Virus record (IMG/VR): IMGVR_UViG_3300042389_001478
Location: 1 to 64,000 of that record
Direction: 5' to 3' (one strand)
Source of the DNA: a virus
DNA: 64,000 nucleotides
The notes beneath the pieces are model-generated. The model was not told the origin of the DNA. It did not search any database and worked only from the letters and a program-made list of their open reading frames with translations. This document shows, piece after piece, positions 50,101 to 57,371 of this stretch (its first letter is position 1; every line of letters begins with the position of its first letter). A program made the translations under genes and the position numbers.

Positions 50101-50768
50101 ATAAGCCAGAAGTTATGATTGATGGAAGTATTTGTAATTTTAATAGACAACTATCTCCAACTAATATGCTGGATACCTATGATCCCACTACTGATTCGTG
50201 GCAGATTACACTAACTAATAATAATAATTTTAATTGGAGATATTCTATATCTTTTGAATTAACTGTTTTTGATGAAACTGGCAGCGACACAGTAACAGTA
50301 AACTTAACTTCATCAACACCCCCTACGACAACGCCAGCTCCTACGACAACAACGACAACCACTACAACGCCAGCTCCTACGACAACCACGACAACCACTA
50401 CAACGCCAGCTCCTACAACAACCACGACAACAACGACAACTACAGCAGCACCAACATCATTTAGCGTTACTAATAGCGGTAGCGGATCATATGTAATTAG
50501 TGGATCTAATAATCCGACACTAAATCTTATAAGAGGGACAACATATACATTTAATATAAATACTCCTGGTCATCCTTTCTGGATTAAGACAACTCAGACT
50601 ACCGGACAAACAAATGCTTATAATACAGGAATCACAAATAATGGTGCCGAGAATGGCTCGTTAACATTTGTCGTTGCAAATAATGCGCCAGATACTCTAT
50701 ACTATAATTGTGAATTCCATTCCAGTATGGCTGGTATAATAAATATTACTGGGACTACCACCCCATAA
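38103..50768 (+). CDS. giant tail fibre/adhesin, 4221 aa
   Basis: A single 12.7-kb gene. Domains in order: a base related to 21263-21514 (residues 1-45), a collagen-like GPQGDTGPRGAQGPAGKDG stretch (50-68), fibre repeats, YadA-like head repeats (about 640-700, SxAxG pattern), a dystroglycan-type cadherin-like domain (about 1243-1339; LPSWLSFNPSTRSFSGTP), two internal duplications (1400-1640 and 1642-1700), then about 2300 residues of extended beta domains without known family. Near the C-terminus come a Thr/Pro linker (4073-4117) and a cupredoxin-like domain (4118-4221) with H4157, C4203, H4206 and M4209. The length and composition mark it as a long adhesive fibre rather than an enzyme. It is co-translated with 37663-38106. 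Confidence 0.85.
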   Translation: MSIVRIEEEIQPLKYLVITQERDPESVVSTNVIISDTRVNRVNLISIEKGPQGDTGPRGAQGPAGKDGASFEVLPINSGGTNNTSFSSGNIIYYDGHKLSSSNYSFQDLLNNSNTNAVTGVFAGSGLYRELANNTATLGINAGDGLSINEDNQIIVDDTIVRKVELSIGNISGVVPIAKGGTNNQTFSSNRLLYYDGFKITSFPLATGRILLSGTTIDIIAGSGLTGGGSLSLPSGSVVLNIGGSSDILVENNAISLSTTGTPGTYSRITTDDKGRVVSGSNLTRSDIISILGYTPWHPGNDGQDSGLDADLLDGRDSSYFTNAANLTGLIDSNIIPSSVEPGVYTKLYINNKGMVTLGDNMNYGDVVYSLGYRPVSTAGDTINGPIEINGDASLNGDNLTIRDNLPTIGTNSASILPSDPRGFSFLYGGYTSKTGILAFFPADRELRLVTNISSGGDLSGGENSFIGDVDGGDQNALYITNNVSGDINVVLLRSKADSLYVSRTDTQVISGVKTFVNGVQVRDQVVIIPSVNQSNPPLNVGNNSRMVDSLNVDLLHGHNADYFNNASNMTGLFTYTKVQFDNLDGTPDYIPRFDNRTSNPSRTISNSIIRQKSDNTAIIIENNANLYVGSSNSGSFLSDSSTAVGRNNKIYEDNSLAVGYGNAISGQNSVALNYGSKTLSDTSIAAGKYGETWNENQLSFGAFSEFNNSQTITHGQYSTIALGLNSTETNGAWATMSPNVILPKDKTIAYSLEVLMNKAAGTGAAFVVFDSGIIKNTTFRSPSNPSQTINVTSSLKNTTKKEIYNDSQQRRHYYHYRLANITIIQNLEVTASPVKNISGTSGIAQNINSEYKYIPKFISSISSYSKSNDGHTVLNIPKPIFSGSFIQNENDYRIKIKSYDHNMVAGCMANLMFSSGLARNPISKKYQVLDIIDKDNFRVSENFASGYLTDNEITIDPQSISLVDEANSIVISGGYLYTNSPDMYNMPINAMTVLHTGMKVRFRPYESLYPSINEQTGIIVALTNSSVTFNVPFTGVFNSSSVNTPSVLRFNSYTDHTLSSCSKLYLSIEGYGQQSVFRTSGSYPTTYCGQPTIAFRISGVPQNFSGNPVRVSPASLNSGLVNLHNKRSFDGSYSKLATSFKKYEGIYTQYPSNDGTSVLSIFNKNLEHITLPSMPFSYSLVCGYGDTDNSFFRVSGDYLVSKQAFNFEEQATRTVRIRTTDMSGQFLEKSFRINILNMDENPLLINPIQDQYLTVDELWTFSVPTDTFSDEVFSTSKSYSALLSDNSTLPSWLSFNPSTRSFSGTPSLSDTGVLSLKVNALYYGGLSAQDTFNIHINEPGLNTFDYSIQSVDDDSPLKITNLNLSQITIPENMPSGSIIGKLDTAGGYAPHLIFQTASNSFSGVLINNSNIISECASFSVNYPTTTLLGRLDTIYTGMPLSASNGLSSATVTGILDSIVAINGYTSSGSNRVCVPSMTFPDLQYISGIRFVSSLSGWNNQARVANTGQNFITFDRTAFSGNTDSASNKFSGVLINNSNIISECASVLGNLNTLVVGMPLSTNSDLSSAAVTGILDNIVEIDGYVSSGSYSISGITPPDLQYISGVRFVSSLPEWNNEARVVNTGENSLIFDVAFTGTGIDTAITVNNIGKRILLDTRYQGQSLSGLITYTAITINNIGKRILLDTTYQGTSRSGIITYTAELPNDAEYYPSGLQYFSRSSIEGWCPTTISKSYIKGFQSETPQYAQSTGHYATGIVSFYTSAGYNRITINTNEYTNIEPDEDSIFINYLDINLGDIPTDKPYSRISGYDNPLSFMTHSLSWYPDSGVLGTGRLILNLDQNHGYKILDPKILNQIPVRFDSCINNNSNRRPKDNLFDILAITGNKITIKDSQNYLLKENGRPDYFEQPIKAQYSTNGFHFSGTIVSGSNLLYDCSSNKIYDLQKNMILGSSSFRDYPHVVRFDSIVSTGTTFTATLYGGQSILTTTPGQPIYINQKLYSSFPGWSDRQIYVVGYSSDTIYLSREIDWISQGTSATATFYTLPILAANKDFCIDDERRENNRIFYNGNIITINDLSTPRAYLNTNDQIKITKFNELNSFDTSSAISQYAQILRLNDKKTLFSGIAINGAKNLEPIVFNNPQDPLRRNEYRHSDSFGLDCNTELPNTGSLSFLGAVSGYCNIPFFNGIYYHSYGGFTAQWPMDPDGHFISAPKTGVFTIGVSSTSCQSGTLCINIRTFENTEFDNITDIFNRSIIGHTSNITSDNKGYVRPWGTDKKLYFDFSDGAPALNGSYHITDKIDTNNFTITVPYNSSYLNSSGLVYIIDSDYNLKANRNPNINNSFVIPEGSLSVSGNQSLFGFSLDSYNDQSKRWKHLINLSNSSLSKYSGYPVKFHNQVNSQLLYLNPNQINIIGLDYSLDFGQTYSSILDNPSLDILSTNTQPIYLRVTTKEGAEQWAASIPKIAPKINILGIGSYTIDSSNLVYNNLNNTWLINIIINNITDVLIDRDITIRASDETGFDSITKNLHFKLIPEIRSPLPSYAYLNGSDSWSLIYDVKYLPDQHLITMSGFPGPNFNTETVYPNSNTPLRVYGSPGSISGIYRPVLQIRDWTTSEVLATNTGEIHILGPGQSAPPYQLNPIGLDDDIYLDIDNNSNSSSFSFYVPSNTSASETNLVVTLGADQKYNSNISYEYSTVSNRYKVTVTLVGNTGYYPSKNISVSIFQPVVDANSNTTWVPHTYNKTINLTLYKQFQISTLELTLPLVYDKQQKWSIQFALIEGILAYRPDIQPIVRLGNLPTIGTYETQPLEYSLAYNYDAVNHRWHVIVTGKEDIFGYTTDRLGLKAIQVYAEDGLSLATKSVDVLFTQTQYMDNIQPTIYSIPNEGYQNTFDIKQASVNVFPQVQIPVELAENTINLSRYYRKYDPQFGLWEYSYYGDPIFDRWDIGLDITNLNSTLSSNQFSRLIVKCKGIATDKIQAVGKLSLVELDSFSLNSLPISISDIIYPSYNIIEGEPWEITFKTSFGLENPNFPPTILFSGLPSMCSGYNPSIPLEQQNACFQSRIWDGQQKSWSFRFKGLPLCGIEGLKPFSITAIDTDTIQDIYLTSDTKSASIMYSSLEDNGSPHTPPIIKIKGLIPEEDPIPLSPKCNSPINISYEFMPSNREACPIPTGITGWLVSGLLPPGIGYTITFSGGNPSPPWNNLSKGTITLSGNPTEFANGGEYSQKLTLRVFDARNKSSQKTFKFQDASSPNPASPLNISVYFDDEKPKYTPRRALGNGEQIIPPLGTNPVDKVIGYPPISKAYWPPAISGYVTCTSTLPHNLCETCEFSYSGGNFNNLDDKVYLQFSKQLPGLPLGAGNNVYLEFDYDSNNDLNKIYTLQYSAPNYYVSIPGQTLLTGSGRLVRERIKENIPTEDLQKFRGSVDPNTSHSILGCGAFATKLSYQVPGEGNSYGLFGRMRPDYIATIPTNGVFSNTDSLLSGLSINQLNNPYTAGSSNHIYTIKTSNCWETGYLRISGILLPSPSVELTDPAPAQGVPFAYNNQQYYVGSRCSYGNTTEQRDLVENQRDTSINYRIKNILTNSIYQNSQVGRNQAIAFNHSETNGTVFSLFLSNNPSTFPTFKYNALRYAENEYFWIHKGGTKNGTITQTSFPPVIIAGIKNNTISSLSGVSISGYGGVLVGGYIPFREYPIAIPYYQRPDNTEWRTQDYPPHITGFIAEEIKNSLSISVPYTHPGNSSSSDQYIYINIGPNNYNLVAGEAISVSFANSLIPSMSLILENANFSSTFIKIPYNRQTLQPITDGQAYISFKNVLLNTDTENNQLIIKHRDIPFITGDNVDITQASASTRTNIAPYDYNTTIVSGDSSTLYVAFNGPNTINYSGSLAVSGITTINRVYSDMINVVQPLTTTDTAGYWLFGLSGIPSGLYKDYSYKMISVENTGMPVFNGTDLSPKKYYTSYPLYINKPIKIKLTQSVLDAGIVNNNGSWSLTFNVEGGSRPIINNKPEVMIDGSICNFNRQLSPTNMLDTYDPTTDSWQITLTNNNNFNWRYSISFELTVFDETGSDTVTVNLTSSTPPTTTPAPTTTTTTTTTPAPTTTTTTTTTPAPTTTTTTTTTTAAPTSFSVTNSGSGSYVISGSNNPTLNLIRGTTYTFNINTPGHPFWIKTTQTTGQTNAYNTGITNNGAENGSLTFVVANNAPDTLYYNCEFHSSMAGIINITGTTTP
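42301..43010 (+). repeat. intragenic tandem duplication in the giant adhesin
   Basis: Two copies (42301-42684 and 42685-43010) share FSGVLINNSNIISECAS and DLQYISGxRFVSSL; a second, 87-base repeat follows at 43029 and 43116 (NNIGKRILLDT). The first pair has diverged and one copy is shorter. Confidence 0.75.
50330..50452 (+). repeat. Thr/Pro linker repeats in the giant adhesin
   Basis: Units of about 36 bases beginning CAGCTCCTACGACAAC, coding for PAPTTTTTTTTT, separate the fibre body from the C-terminal cupredoxin-like domain. Confidence 0.8.
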
Positions 50769-50783
50769 GGATATAATTTAATT

Positions 50784-51938
50784 ATGGCTATTGTTAACAT
50801 CACACCACCATCTAATAAAATATTAGTTATTAATCAATCCATAGATGGATCAAATAGTAATGGCGTTATAACTACTAATTTAAAAATCAATGATGGTTTT
50901 GAGAATACTGTTGGGGTTGTTTACATAGAGCGCGGATTACAAGGCTTGACTGGGCCTAGCGGAAATATTGGACCAGCGGGGCCAGTTGGGCCTCAAGGAG
51001 AACCCGGATCCATTGGTTTACAGGGACCACCGGGTAGCGGACTAACTAAATTACTAGTTGGAAATATTGAGATAAAAGAAAATGAAATTCTTAATATTAC
51101 AGGGAACGGCGGCACTACAGTTACTTTTTATCCTAATTCTAATACTATTGATATTAGTTCTGATATTATAAGTAATAATTATTCATTAGTTGGTCATCGT
51201 CATAATACTAGCGATATAAATGGCTTCGGTGAAGCAGTAGATGATAGAGTTGCTGGTTTATTGACGGCTGGTGACCACATCTCTTTACAATATAATGATC
51301 AGGACTTAAATAATCTCGTTGTTTCTACAACCGGACTAGAAATTGGAAAAGATATTCAAGAGTATAGTTCCAGATTATCCAAGCTTGGTAATTTATCAAT
51401 ACACTCTGGGTCTATTATATATGGAACAGCCGTAGATCAGTATGGCTTAATTAACATTACAGAAGCTGGAAAAATATTAATAAACGATGTCGATGCAGCA
51501 GCACAAAGACGCACCCTTGAATTAGGAGAAATTGCCACCCACGACTCCTCTGAATTTGCTAAACTAGCTGGAGGAAATAATTTTACTGGCACACAATCCC
51601 TAGGAGACGGAACGCTAACCAGATTCTCGGCATCCCTGAATAACCAGAGTTCTAATTCATATATTATTACACAAAGCGATAATGGAAAAGTGCTTAGCTT
51701 TAACAATGATGCTACCTTCATAAATGTTAGTTTTAGCAATTCATTAAATGTCGGGTTCAACTGCCTAGTAACACAAATGGGTTCTGGACAAGTAAGATTT
51801 TCAGGAGTACAACTAGGACACAGACTTGGTCATAATAAATTAGTGGGTAAGTATTCTATAGCAACATTAGTAAAAACTACTCCAGATATTATTTTGATTT
51901 CTGGAGATACTACTGATGCTGAAGGTGGTCCAGGATAA
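50784..51938 (+). CDS. collagen-repeat fibre protein, 384 aa
   Basis: N-terminal base domain (ITPPSNKILVINQSIDGSN), then a collagen-like repeat (GPSGNIGPAGPVGPQGEPGS, residues 55-90), then a beta domain with SDIISNNYSLVGHRHNTS, and a C-terminal region (LGHRLGHNKLVGKYSI). The layout resembles the N-terminus of the 4221-residue protein, suggesting trimeric fibres with collagen stalks. Its start is 16 bases after the giant gene's stop. Confidence 0.8.
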   Translation: MAIVNITPPSNKILVINQSIDGSNSNGVITTNLKINDGFENTVGVVYIERGLQGLTGPSGNIGPAGPVGPQGEPGSIGLQGPPGSGLTKLLVGNIEIKENEILNITGNGGTTVTFYPNSNTIDISSDIISNNYSLVGHRHNTSDINGFGEAVDDRVAGLLTAGDHISLQYNDQDLNNLVVSTTGLEIGKDIQEYSSRLSKLGNLSIHSGSIIYGTAVDQYGLINITEAGKILINDVDAAAQRRTLELGEIATHDSSEFAKLAGGNNFTGTQSLGDGTLTRFSASLNNQSSNSYIITQSDNGKVLSFNNDATFINVSFSNSLNVGFNCLVTQMGSGQVRFSGVQLGHRLGHNKLVGKYSIATLVKTTPDIILISGDTTDAEGGPG

Positions 51939-51950
51939 TAGGAGAAAGTC

Positions 51951-54032
51951 ATGATTTTGCCTCCATTTTTTGGCTACCCAATCCCCAAAGATAGAGAGAT
52001 ATATAAGCTTAAATATTCTTATTTATCTCAAGATTTATTCTCATACCCCTACTACCCACCAATTGCTCAAATTACCTATGTTAGCAATGATATATTATCA
52101 TATAGTAAAAATACAATAGTAGATTCTTTAGCTAATACCTATCTTTCTAATGATGTTATGTCGTATAGTATAGCTACTCCTAAAGCTATTTCTTCGTACT
52201 TATCTTTCGACATACTTTCTTATGATCCTCCTCCGGCACCCCCAGAACCACCGCTTAATCTTAGTAGCTTGGCTGACGACGGAACAGCAACCCTATCCTG
52301 GACTGCTCCATATGCTAATAGATCTCCGCTCATCGACTATATCGTAGAATATGCAACAGGAAATTTTACATCATGGAACACCTATAACGACGGTGTGTCT
52401 CTGGATACCAATCTGTTTGCCACAGGACTGCAGAATTTAACAACATATAAGTTTAGGGTCTCCGCTACTAATGCGATAGGAACAGGTAATTTTTCAAACT
52501 ATACTACTGTTTTTCCATCGGCAGTTTCTCTTAATTATTGTGATTTGTTGTTATATTTTCCATTCGACACAGATTTTTCGGATAAGTCATGCTATAATAC
52601 CAACATTCAAGCCATGATACCTACTGAAGGATCTTTATCGATTACTAGCAACGATTATAAGTATGGTGGATATAGCTTATATACAGACGGTATACAGTAT
52701 GGAGAACCGGGGAACTACGATAATCCTCCAGAATATGCTCATCTTATTGTTGGTAGTAATCAAAATATCGACTGGAGTCCTAGCGGAGACTTTACTATTG
52801 AAATGTTTGTTAAGGGCCTTCCCGGAAATGCTGCAGGTACCATATTTAGTATTAGTAATAAAAACTACAATGATAATTATAGTTATATACAATTAAGTAA
52901 ATATAATAATACGTTGTATTTTGGATTTTATACTCAGTACTATGATAATAATTCACAAACATACATAGAGGATGGAAACAGCAGTATCACTGCTAATAAT
53001 GTTGTTTTAACAACAGGCTGGAGACATATTGCAATATCACGAGCCAATAATACCATGAGATTATTTGTTGATGGTATCGATAAAGGTAGTAAAATTACAA
53101 GCTTCAACCCAAAACTCGATAGCCATAATTTTTATATTGGATCAAATATTACCGCACCATTTTATCCTGGAACATCTTATGATGGTTTTGCCGGATATAT
53201 TGATCAATTTATATATACTAAAAAAGCTAAATACAGAGGAAGATTTATACCATCTAGATATTCTTTGCCATTTAATTGTGATAATTGTCAGCCAACTACT
53301 ACCACAACTACAGTTGCGCCCACAACAACTACAACAACTACCACCACAACAACACCAGCCCCCGCAACAACCGGTTATTTAATTAGTGGAGCATTTGATC
53401 CTGTAGCACAAGACGGAACATATTGTCAAGACGGAACATATAACGATAGACCATATTACAAAAACACAAACAATAGCAATTATTATCTGCTCTATCTAGG
53501 AACTCTTGACGGATGGGTTCTGGCATATACTTACGGAGCACCGTTTAATCCAGCAAATCCATCTTATGCATTTATGGACCAGGTCTATAGTAATGACCAG
53601 ACTCCGCCATTAACCGGATGGAACCAGGAACTAGGTAGCGCCACTATAACCACAATAACTTGCGGAGGAGGGGGAACAACTACCACAACAACGACGACTA
53701 CTACAACCACCCCAGCTCCTATTGGATATAATATCAGCGGAGGTGCCGATCCAGATTCTGATGGAATATATTGTCAAATCGGCATTTACAACGGAAAACC
53801 ATTCTATAAACATTCAACCAATAATTTCTTTTTCATATACTATAACCCAGGAGATCCTTCTTGGACAATTTCCTATGCGTCATCTGATTACTGGCAACCA
53901 TCCAATCCAACAAATTCTATTCTAAACTCAAGCACACAATCTATTAATTCTAATTATCAAAGCCCTACGCCACCACTCACTGGGTGGGGCGACCAATTCT
54001 CTGAGGCAATTATAACTCAAACAATATGTTAG
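51951..54032 (+). CDS. tail adhesin with fibronectin III, LamG and Thr-linked modules, 693 aa
   Basis: Residues 95-190 form a fibronectin type III domain (PEPPLNLSSLADDGTATLSW, LQNLTTYKFRVSATNAIGTG). Residues 195-445 are a LamG-like domain (DLLLYFPFDTDFSDKSCYN, GWRHIAISRANNTMRLFVDG). Two copies of the GKPFY/PPLTGW-type module follow (53371-53670 and 53722-54030), each after a Thr-rich linker. The modules match those of 23806-27039, so tips are shared between fibres. The start follows AATAGGAGAAAG. Confidence 0.82.
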   Translation: MILPPFFGYPIPKDREIYKLKYSYLSQDLFSYPYYPPIAQITYVSNDILSYSKNTIVDSLANTYLSNDVMSYSIATPKAISSYLSFDILSYDPPPAPPEPPLNLSSLADDGTATLSWTAPYANRSPLIDYIVEYATGNFTSWNTYNDGVSLDTNLFATGLQNLTTYKFRVSATNAIGTGNFSNYTTVFPSAVSLNYCDLLLYFPFDTDFSDKSCYNTNIQAMIPTEGSLSITSNDYKYGGYSLYTDGIQYGEPGNYDNPPEYAHLIVGSNQNIDWSPSGDFTIEMFVKGLPGNAAGTIFSISNKNYNDNYSYIQLSKYNNTLYFGFYTQYYDNNSQTYIEDGNSSITANNVVLTTGWRHIAISRANNTMRLFVDGIDKGSKITSFNPKLDSHNFYIGSNITAPFYPGTSYDGFAGYIDQFIYTKKAKYRGRFIPSRYSLPFNCDNCQPTTTTTTVAPTTTTTTTTTTTPAPATTGYLISGAFDPVAQDGTYCQDGTYNDRPYYKNTNNSNYYLLYLGTLDGWVLAYTYGAPFNPANPSYAFMDQVYSNDQTPPLTGWNQELGSATITTITCGGGGTTTTTTTTTTTTPAPIGYNISGGADPDSDGIYCQIGIYNGKPFYKHSTNNFFFIYYNPGDPSWTISYASSDYWQPSNPTNSILNSSTQSINSNYQSPTPPLTGWGDQFSEAIITQTIC

Positions 54033-54200
54033 AATTAGGATATAATTGAATGTCAATGCCAAGAAGGGGTACTATGATATTGGTGCTGGATGCAAATGAA
54101 TGACAGAAATGATCTAGTTTGGCCCGTATTTTGGACAAAACCCACTTTGTTAAATAAGACTACATCGACGGGGTATTAAAGATAAACACTGGAGTTAATT
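54033..54200. other. 168-base gap between adhesin genes
   Basis: No supported gene or RNA. It contains a GGGTATTAAA at 54170-54179, similar to the late-promoter motif and about 20 bases before the next start, and several stop codons in all frames. Confidence 0.4.
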
Positions 54201-57200
54201 ATGGCCACATTATTTTTTGAAGGATTTGAAAAAGGCGTTATTTTAAATAGCCTAGATTCTAGCTATTGGTCTAGCCAATTTAAAAGATTTCCCCAATATA
54301 GTTTTGGTGGATATGTACCATACACAGATCCTTCTCGTAGCTATTATGTTAATTATGCTTCAATATCTCCTAATAATGGAATACTACCTGATATAAGTTA
54401 TACTAATAGTTATTTAAACAGCAACAACGGAATATATTATCCCGGCAATGGTTATCCAGGATTTGGACAACCTCCAGGATTTTTGGCATTAACCAATGTA
54501 GAAGTTGAAAATCCAGACTCAGTAGAATATCCAACATATCTACAAATTAGCGGATTTCCCAATGCCAATGGGAATAAAACTTACTTTGGATTTAGGTCCT
54601 TAGGACTAGAAAGTAAGCACAGAGATTACTCAGACTATCCTCATGCTCACACTCTATTTTCTTTGTGTAGTGGCAATATTACCGGATTGGTGGTTAATGT
54701 GGTAAAACCAACAGGAAATACCTTAGCCTCTCTGAATAATGAAAAAACCACACTAGCCCTAGAAATACAGCAAAACAATCAATCAATTGGCTTTTTTGAT
54801 CTTAATATTTCGGGTGTACTCAGTAGATATCGAGTAGCATCAGTATTCTCTACAGGAAATAAAGTATTAACAATAGCAGATACTGTTGCTGGAAATGACA
54901 TAAACCGAGAGGATGCCTTAATAACTAGATGGATTCATTCTGAATTTTTAATAGATGATTCTAATCCCTCGCAGTCTTACTTATCAATTAAGCTGGAAGG
55001 TACTGACCTAGGCATTATTAATAATGATATAGAGAATAGAAATGACTGGGATATTGAGTTGCCAATTAGTGGTTTTAAATTCAACAATATTAAATTTTAT
55101 AATAGAACATATTCTTCTACATTAGAACAAAATATCACCTACGGAGGTGCGGGTGGCTACTATAGTTGGCCTGCGATGCAACCCGCTTCTAGATATTATC
55201 TTCATGGGAAAGCATGGCTATTAGACGATATTACTTTGATAGATAACGCTGGAGATCCATCTTTTTATGTTGGCCCAACAGCTAAGATACTATCATTCAA
55301 CCCTGGATATTATACTGGTGGATATGAAGGACCTAATTTAAGAGATAATGTTGGAGAAACTGATGGAGTATTAGATTGGACTTCTACTGCTGTAGTTAAT
55401 GATGGTTTCTCTTTCGGGAGCCCGACTAATCCATCGCCAAGCACTCGCAAGGCTTTATTGGCTATAGATAATGCTAATGTTATAGAATCAGTTACCAGTG
55501 GCAATATTGCAGCAGTAAATATGAACCCCCTATATCTTAAGTTTTTAAACGTTTCTGACGACGTGGTTTCGTATGACCCAGGATCAGCATGGAGATGGGG
55601 ATTAAATGATGCTGTTGGAGGAATGAAAGTATACAATACTGCTCGCAAAAACTATTTGGATACTAAATTTATTAATGTTTTTCGTTCAGGAGTTAGTGAT
55701 TCATTAGAAAATAATGTTTCTCTATTACTCCATGCGGACTCTGCTCCAATAGTAGACTCCACTAAATTTCCTAAAGCAGTTAATAGTAATAGCGTTTTAG
55801 TTAGAGGAGACAAATTCAAGTTTGGCGGAGGAAGTTTGTATTTCTCCAATAAAGACTCTTCTTTGTCTGTTAGTCACCCAGACTTAGGAAATAGTCCTTT
55901 TACCATAGAAGCTTGGATATATTTCCAAAATCATTCGCAAATAGTAGCATTATTTGATAAGACCCCAGCCAACTGGCCTTTAAAACCATATGAAAATACA
56001 ACTTATGAAATTCCTGGTCAAGGAACATTTCAAGCACCCTACTATAGTTTTGCGGCAAATACTAGCGGTATTATTTTCAAGAATAGAGACTACTGCGATA
56101 AGATCTTACCTTTTGATGCTATCGCAGAAACAGGAGTCTGGAACCATGTTGCTATCAGCAGAACATCAGACTCTAATCTAGTATGTTATTTAAATGGGAT
56201 TAAGGGAAATTTATATAATGTTTGTAATTGCGATTCTCAACTTTATCTGAGAACAAATGAATATCAAGGAACATCTAATGATATTTATTCGTTAAATACT
56301 TTATATAGTAGTAATTTAACTTCTGTTTATAATTTAACTATTGGTAAGCCAAGGACCTCTCTGCTTAAAGATTCTTATTATAATAATGTTTCACTGTTAT
56401 TAAAATCAGAAAATAGCGCTATTACAGACTATTCTTCAAATCCTAAAACTATTTCTAATAGCGGGGTTGTTTTATCTTATGATCATTCAATATTTGGAGA
56501 CCGAAGTCTCAAGTTGACTAATAGTAGTTATTTAAGTTGTAATAATTCTTCGGATTTTAATTTTGGTAGCGATAATTTCACGATAGAATTTTGGGTTTAT
56601 CTTGGGGATCCTAATCCTACTAATTTTACCCAGCGATCACTATTTAGTAGTAACAGTATTAATATCGATTTTAGAAGAACAAACACCAACGATTGCACCG
56701 GCAATAACGGTAGTACTTATGGTATGCTAGTATATGTTTTGGATAGTCAAGCAAATGCATATTATTTGACTAGGGGATGTAGCGGAACTTGGTGGCAGAA
56801 TATTGGTAACCCCTACTATGCTTGGGATCAACTTAAATACCCATGGGTACATATTAGTATAGTCAGAATCAATGGTATGATGTATGCATATGTTAATGGT
56901 AGTACAGCTATAGGAAATAGTGATCCTATAGCATATTCTGCAAATATACCATTTAATATTGATGTTAATAATTTTACTCTAGGATCCAGTTCTCCTGGCA
57001 ATTCCTTGAATTGTTATTTGGATAATTTTAGAATTACTAAGGGAATTGCTAGATATGCCACCAGAGCCAATAGCTTCAGTCCTCCGTATCAACCTTTTGG
57101 TACTAATGTTACAATACCAACAGATCCTGGGGCATTTATAGACGATTATAGAATTACTTATGGCGCAAATAGATATACTGATAATTTCACACCACCAGAC

Positions 57201-57371
57201 TATCCTCTTAGAGCAGAAAGAGACGACTATTATGATATAGGCCCAGTACATAATGTTAATAAAACCACCTATAGGAATTATCAGTATTACTCATATAAAA
57301 ATCCTGCCACTAACCAAAATTGGACGATGCCTCAAATTAATAATTTGATTTTTGGAGTGAAAAAGCTATGA
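54201..57371 (+). CDS. large structural adhesin with two LamG domains, 1056 aa
   Basis: The N-terminal part (EGFEKGVILNSLDSSYWSSQ) is a large beta region without known family. Two LamG-like domains follow: residues about 508-700 (SLLLHADSAPIVDSTKFP, GVWNHVAISRTSDSNLVCYL) and about 730-960 (SLLKSENSAITDYSSNPKT, WVHISIVRINGMMYAYVNG). The second ends in YLDNFRITKGIARYATRANS. The C-terminal end has DYRITYGANRYTDNF. Glycan binding at a fibre tip is inferred. Its stop overlaps the next start (ATGA). Confidence 0.8.
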   Translation: MATLFFEGFEKGVILNSLDSSYWSSQFKRFPQYSFGGYVPYTDPSRSYYVNYASISPNNGILPDISYTNSYLNSNNGIYYPGNGYPGFGQPPGFLALTNVEVENPDSVEYPTYLQISGFPNANGNKTYFGFRSLGLESKHRDYSDYPHAHTLFSLCSGNITGLVVNVVKPTGNTLASLNNEKTTLALEIQQNNQSIGFFDLNISGVLSRYRVASVFSTGNKVLTIADTVAGNDINREDALITRWIHSEFLIDDSNPSQSYLSIKLEGTDLGIINNDIENRNDWDIELPISGFKFNNIKFYNRTYSSTLEQNITYGGAGGYYSWPAMQPASRYYLHGKAWLLDDITLIDNAGDPSFYVGPTAKILSFNPGYYTGGYEGPNLRDNVGETDGVLDWTSTAVVNDGFSFGSPTNPSPSTRKALLAIDNANVIESVTSGNIAAVNMNPLYLKFLNVSDDVVSYDPGSAWRWGLNDAVGGMKVYNTARKNYLDTKFINVFRSGVSDSLENNVSLLLHADSAPIVDSTKFPKAVNSNSVLVRGDKFKFGGGSLYFSNKDSSLSVSHPDLGNSPFTIEAWIYFQNHSQIVALFDKTPANWPLKPYENTTYEIPGQGTFQAPYYSFAANTSGIIFKNRDYCDKILPFDAIAETGVWNHVAISRTSDSNLVCYLNGIKGNLYNVCNCDSQLYLRTNEYQGTSNDIYSLNTLYSSNLTSVYNLTIGKPRTSLLKDSYYNNVSLLLKSENSAITDYSSNPKTISNSGVVLSYDHSIFGDRSLKLTNSSYLSCNNSSDFNFGSDNFTIEFWVYLGDPNPTNFTQRSLFSSNSINIDFRRTNTNDCTGNNGSTYGMLVYVLDSQANAYYLTRGCSGTWWQNIGNPYYAWDQLKYPWVHISIVRINGMMYAYVNGSTAIGNSDPIAYSANIPFNIDVNNFTLGSSSPGNSLNCYLDNFRITKGIARYATRANSFSPPYQPFGTNVTIPTDPGAFIDDYRITYGANRYTDNFTPPDYPLRAERDDYYDIGPVHNVNKTTYRNYQYYSYKNPATNQNWTMPQINNLIFGVKKL

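Noticed and set aside
54033-54200. possible small ORF or RNA in the gap
   Set aside because: No open frame with a binding site and no convincing stem.
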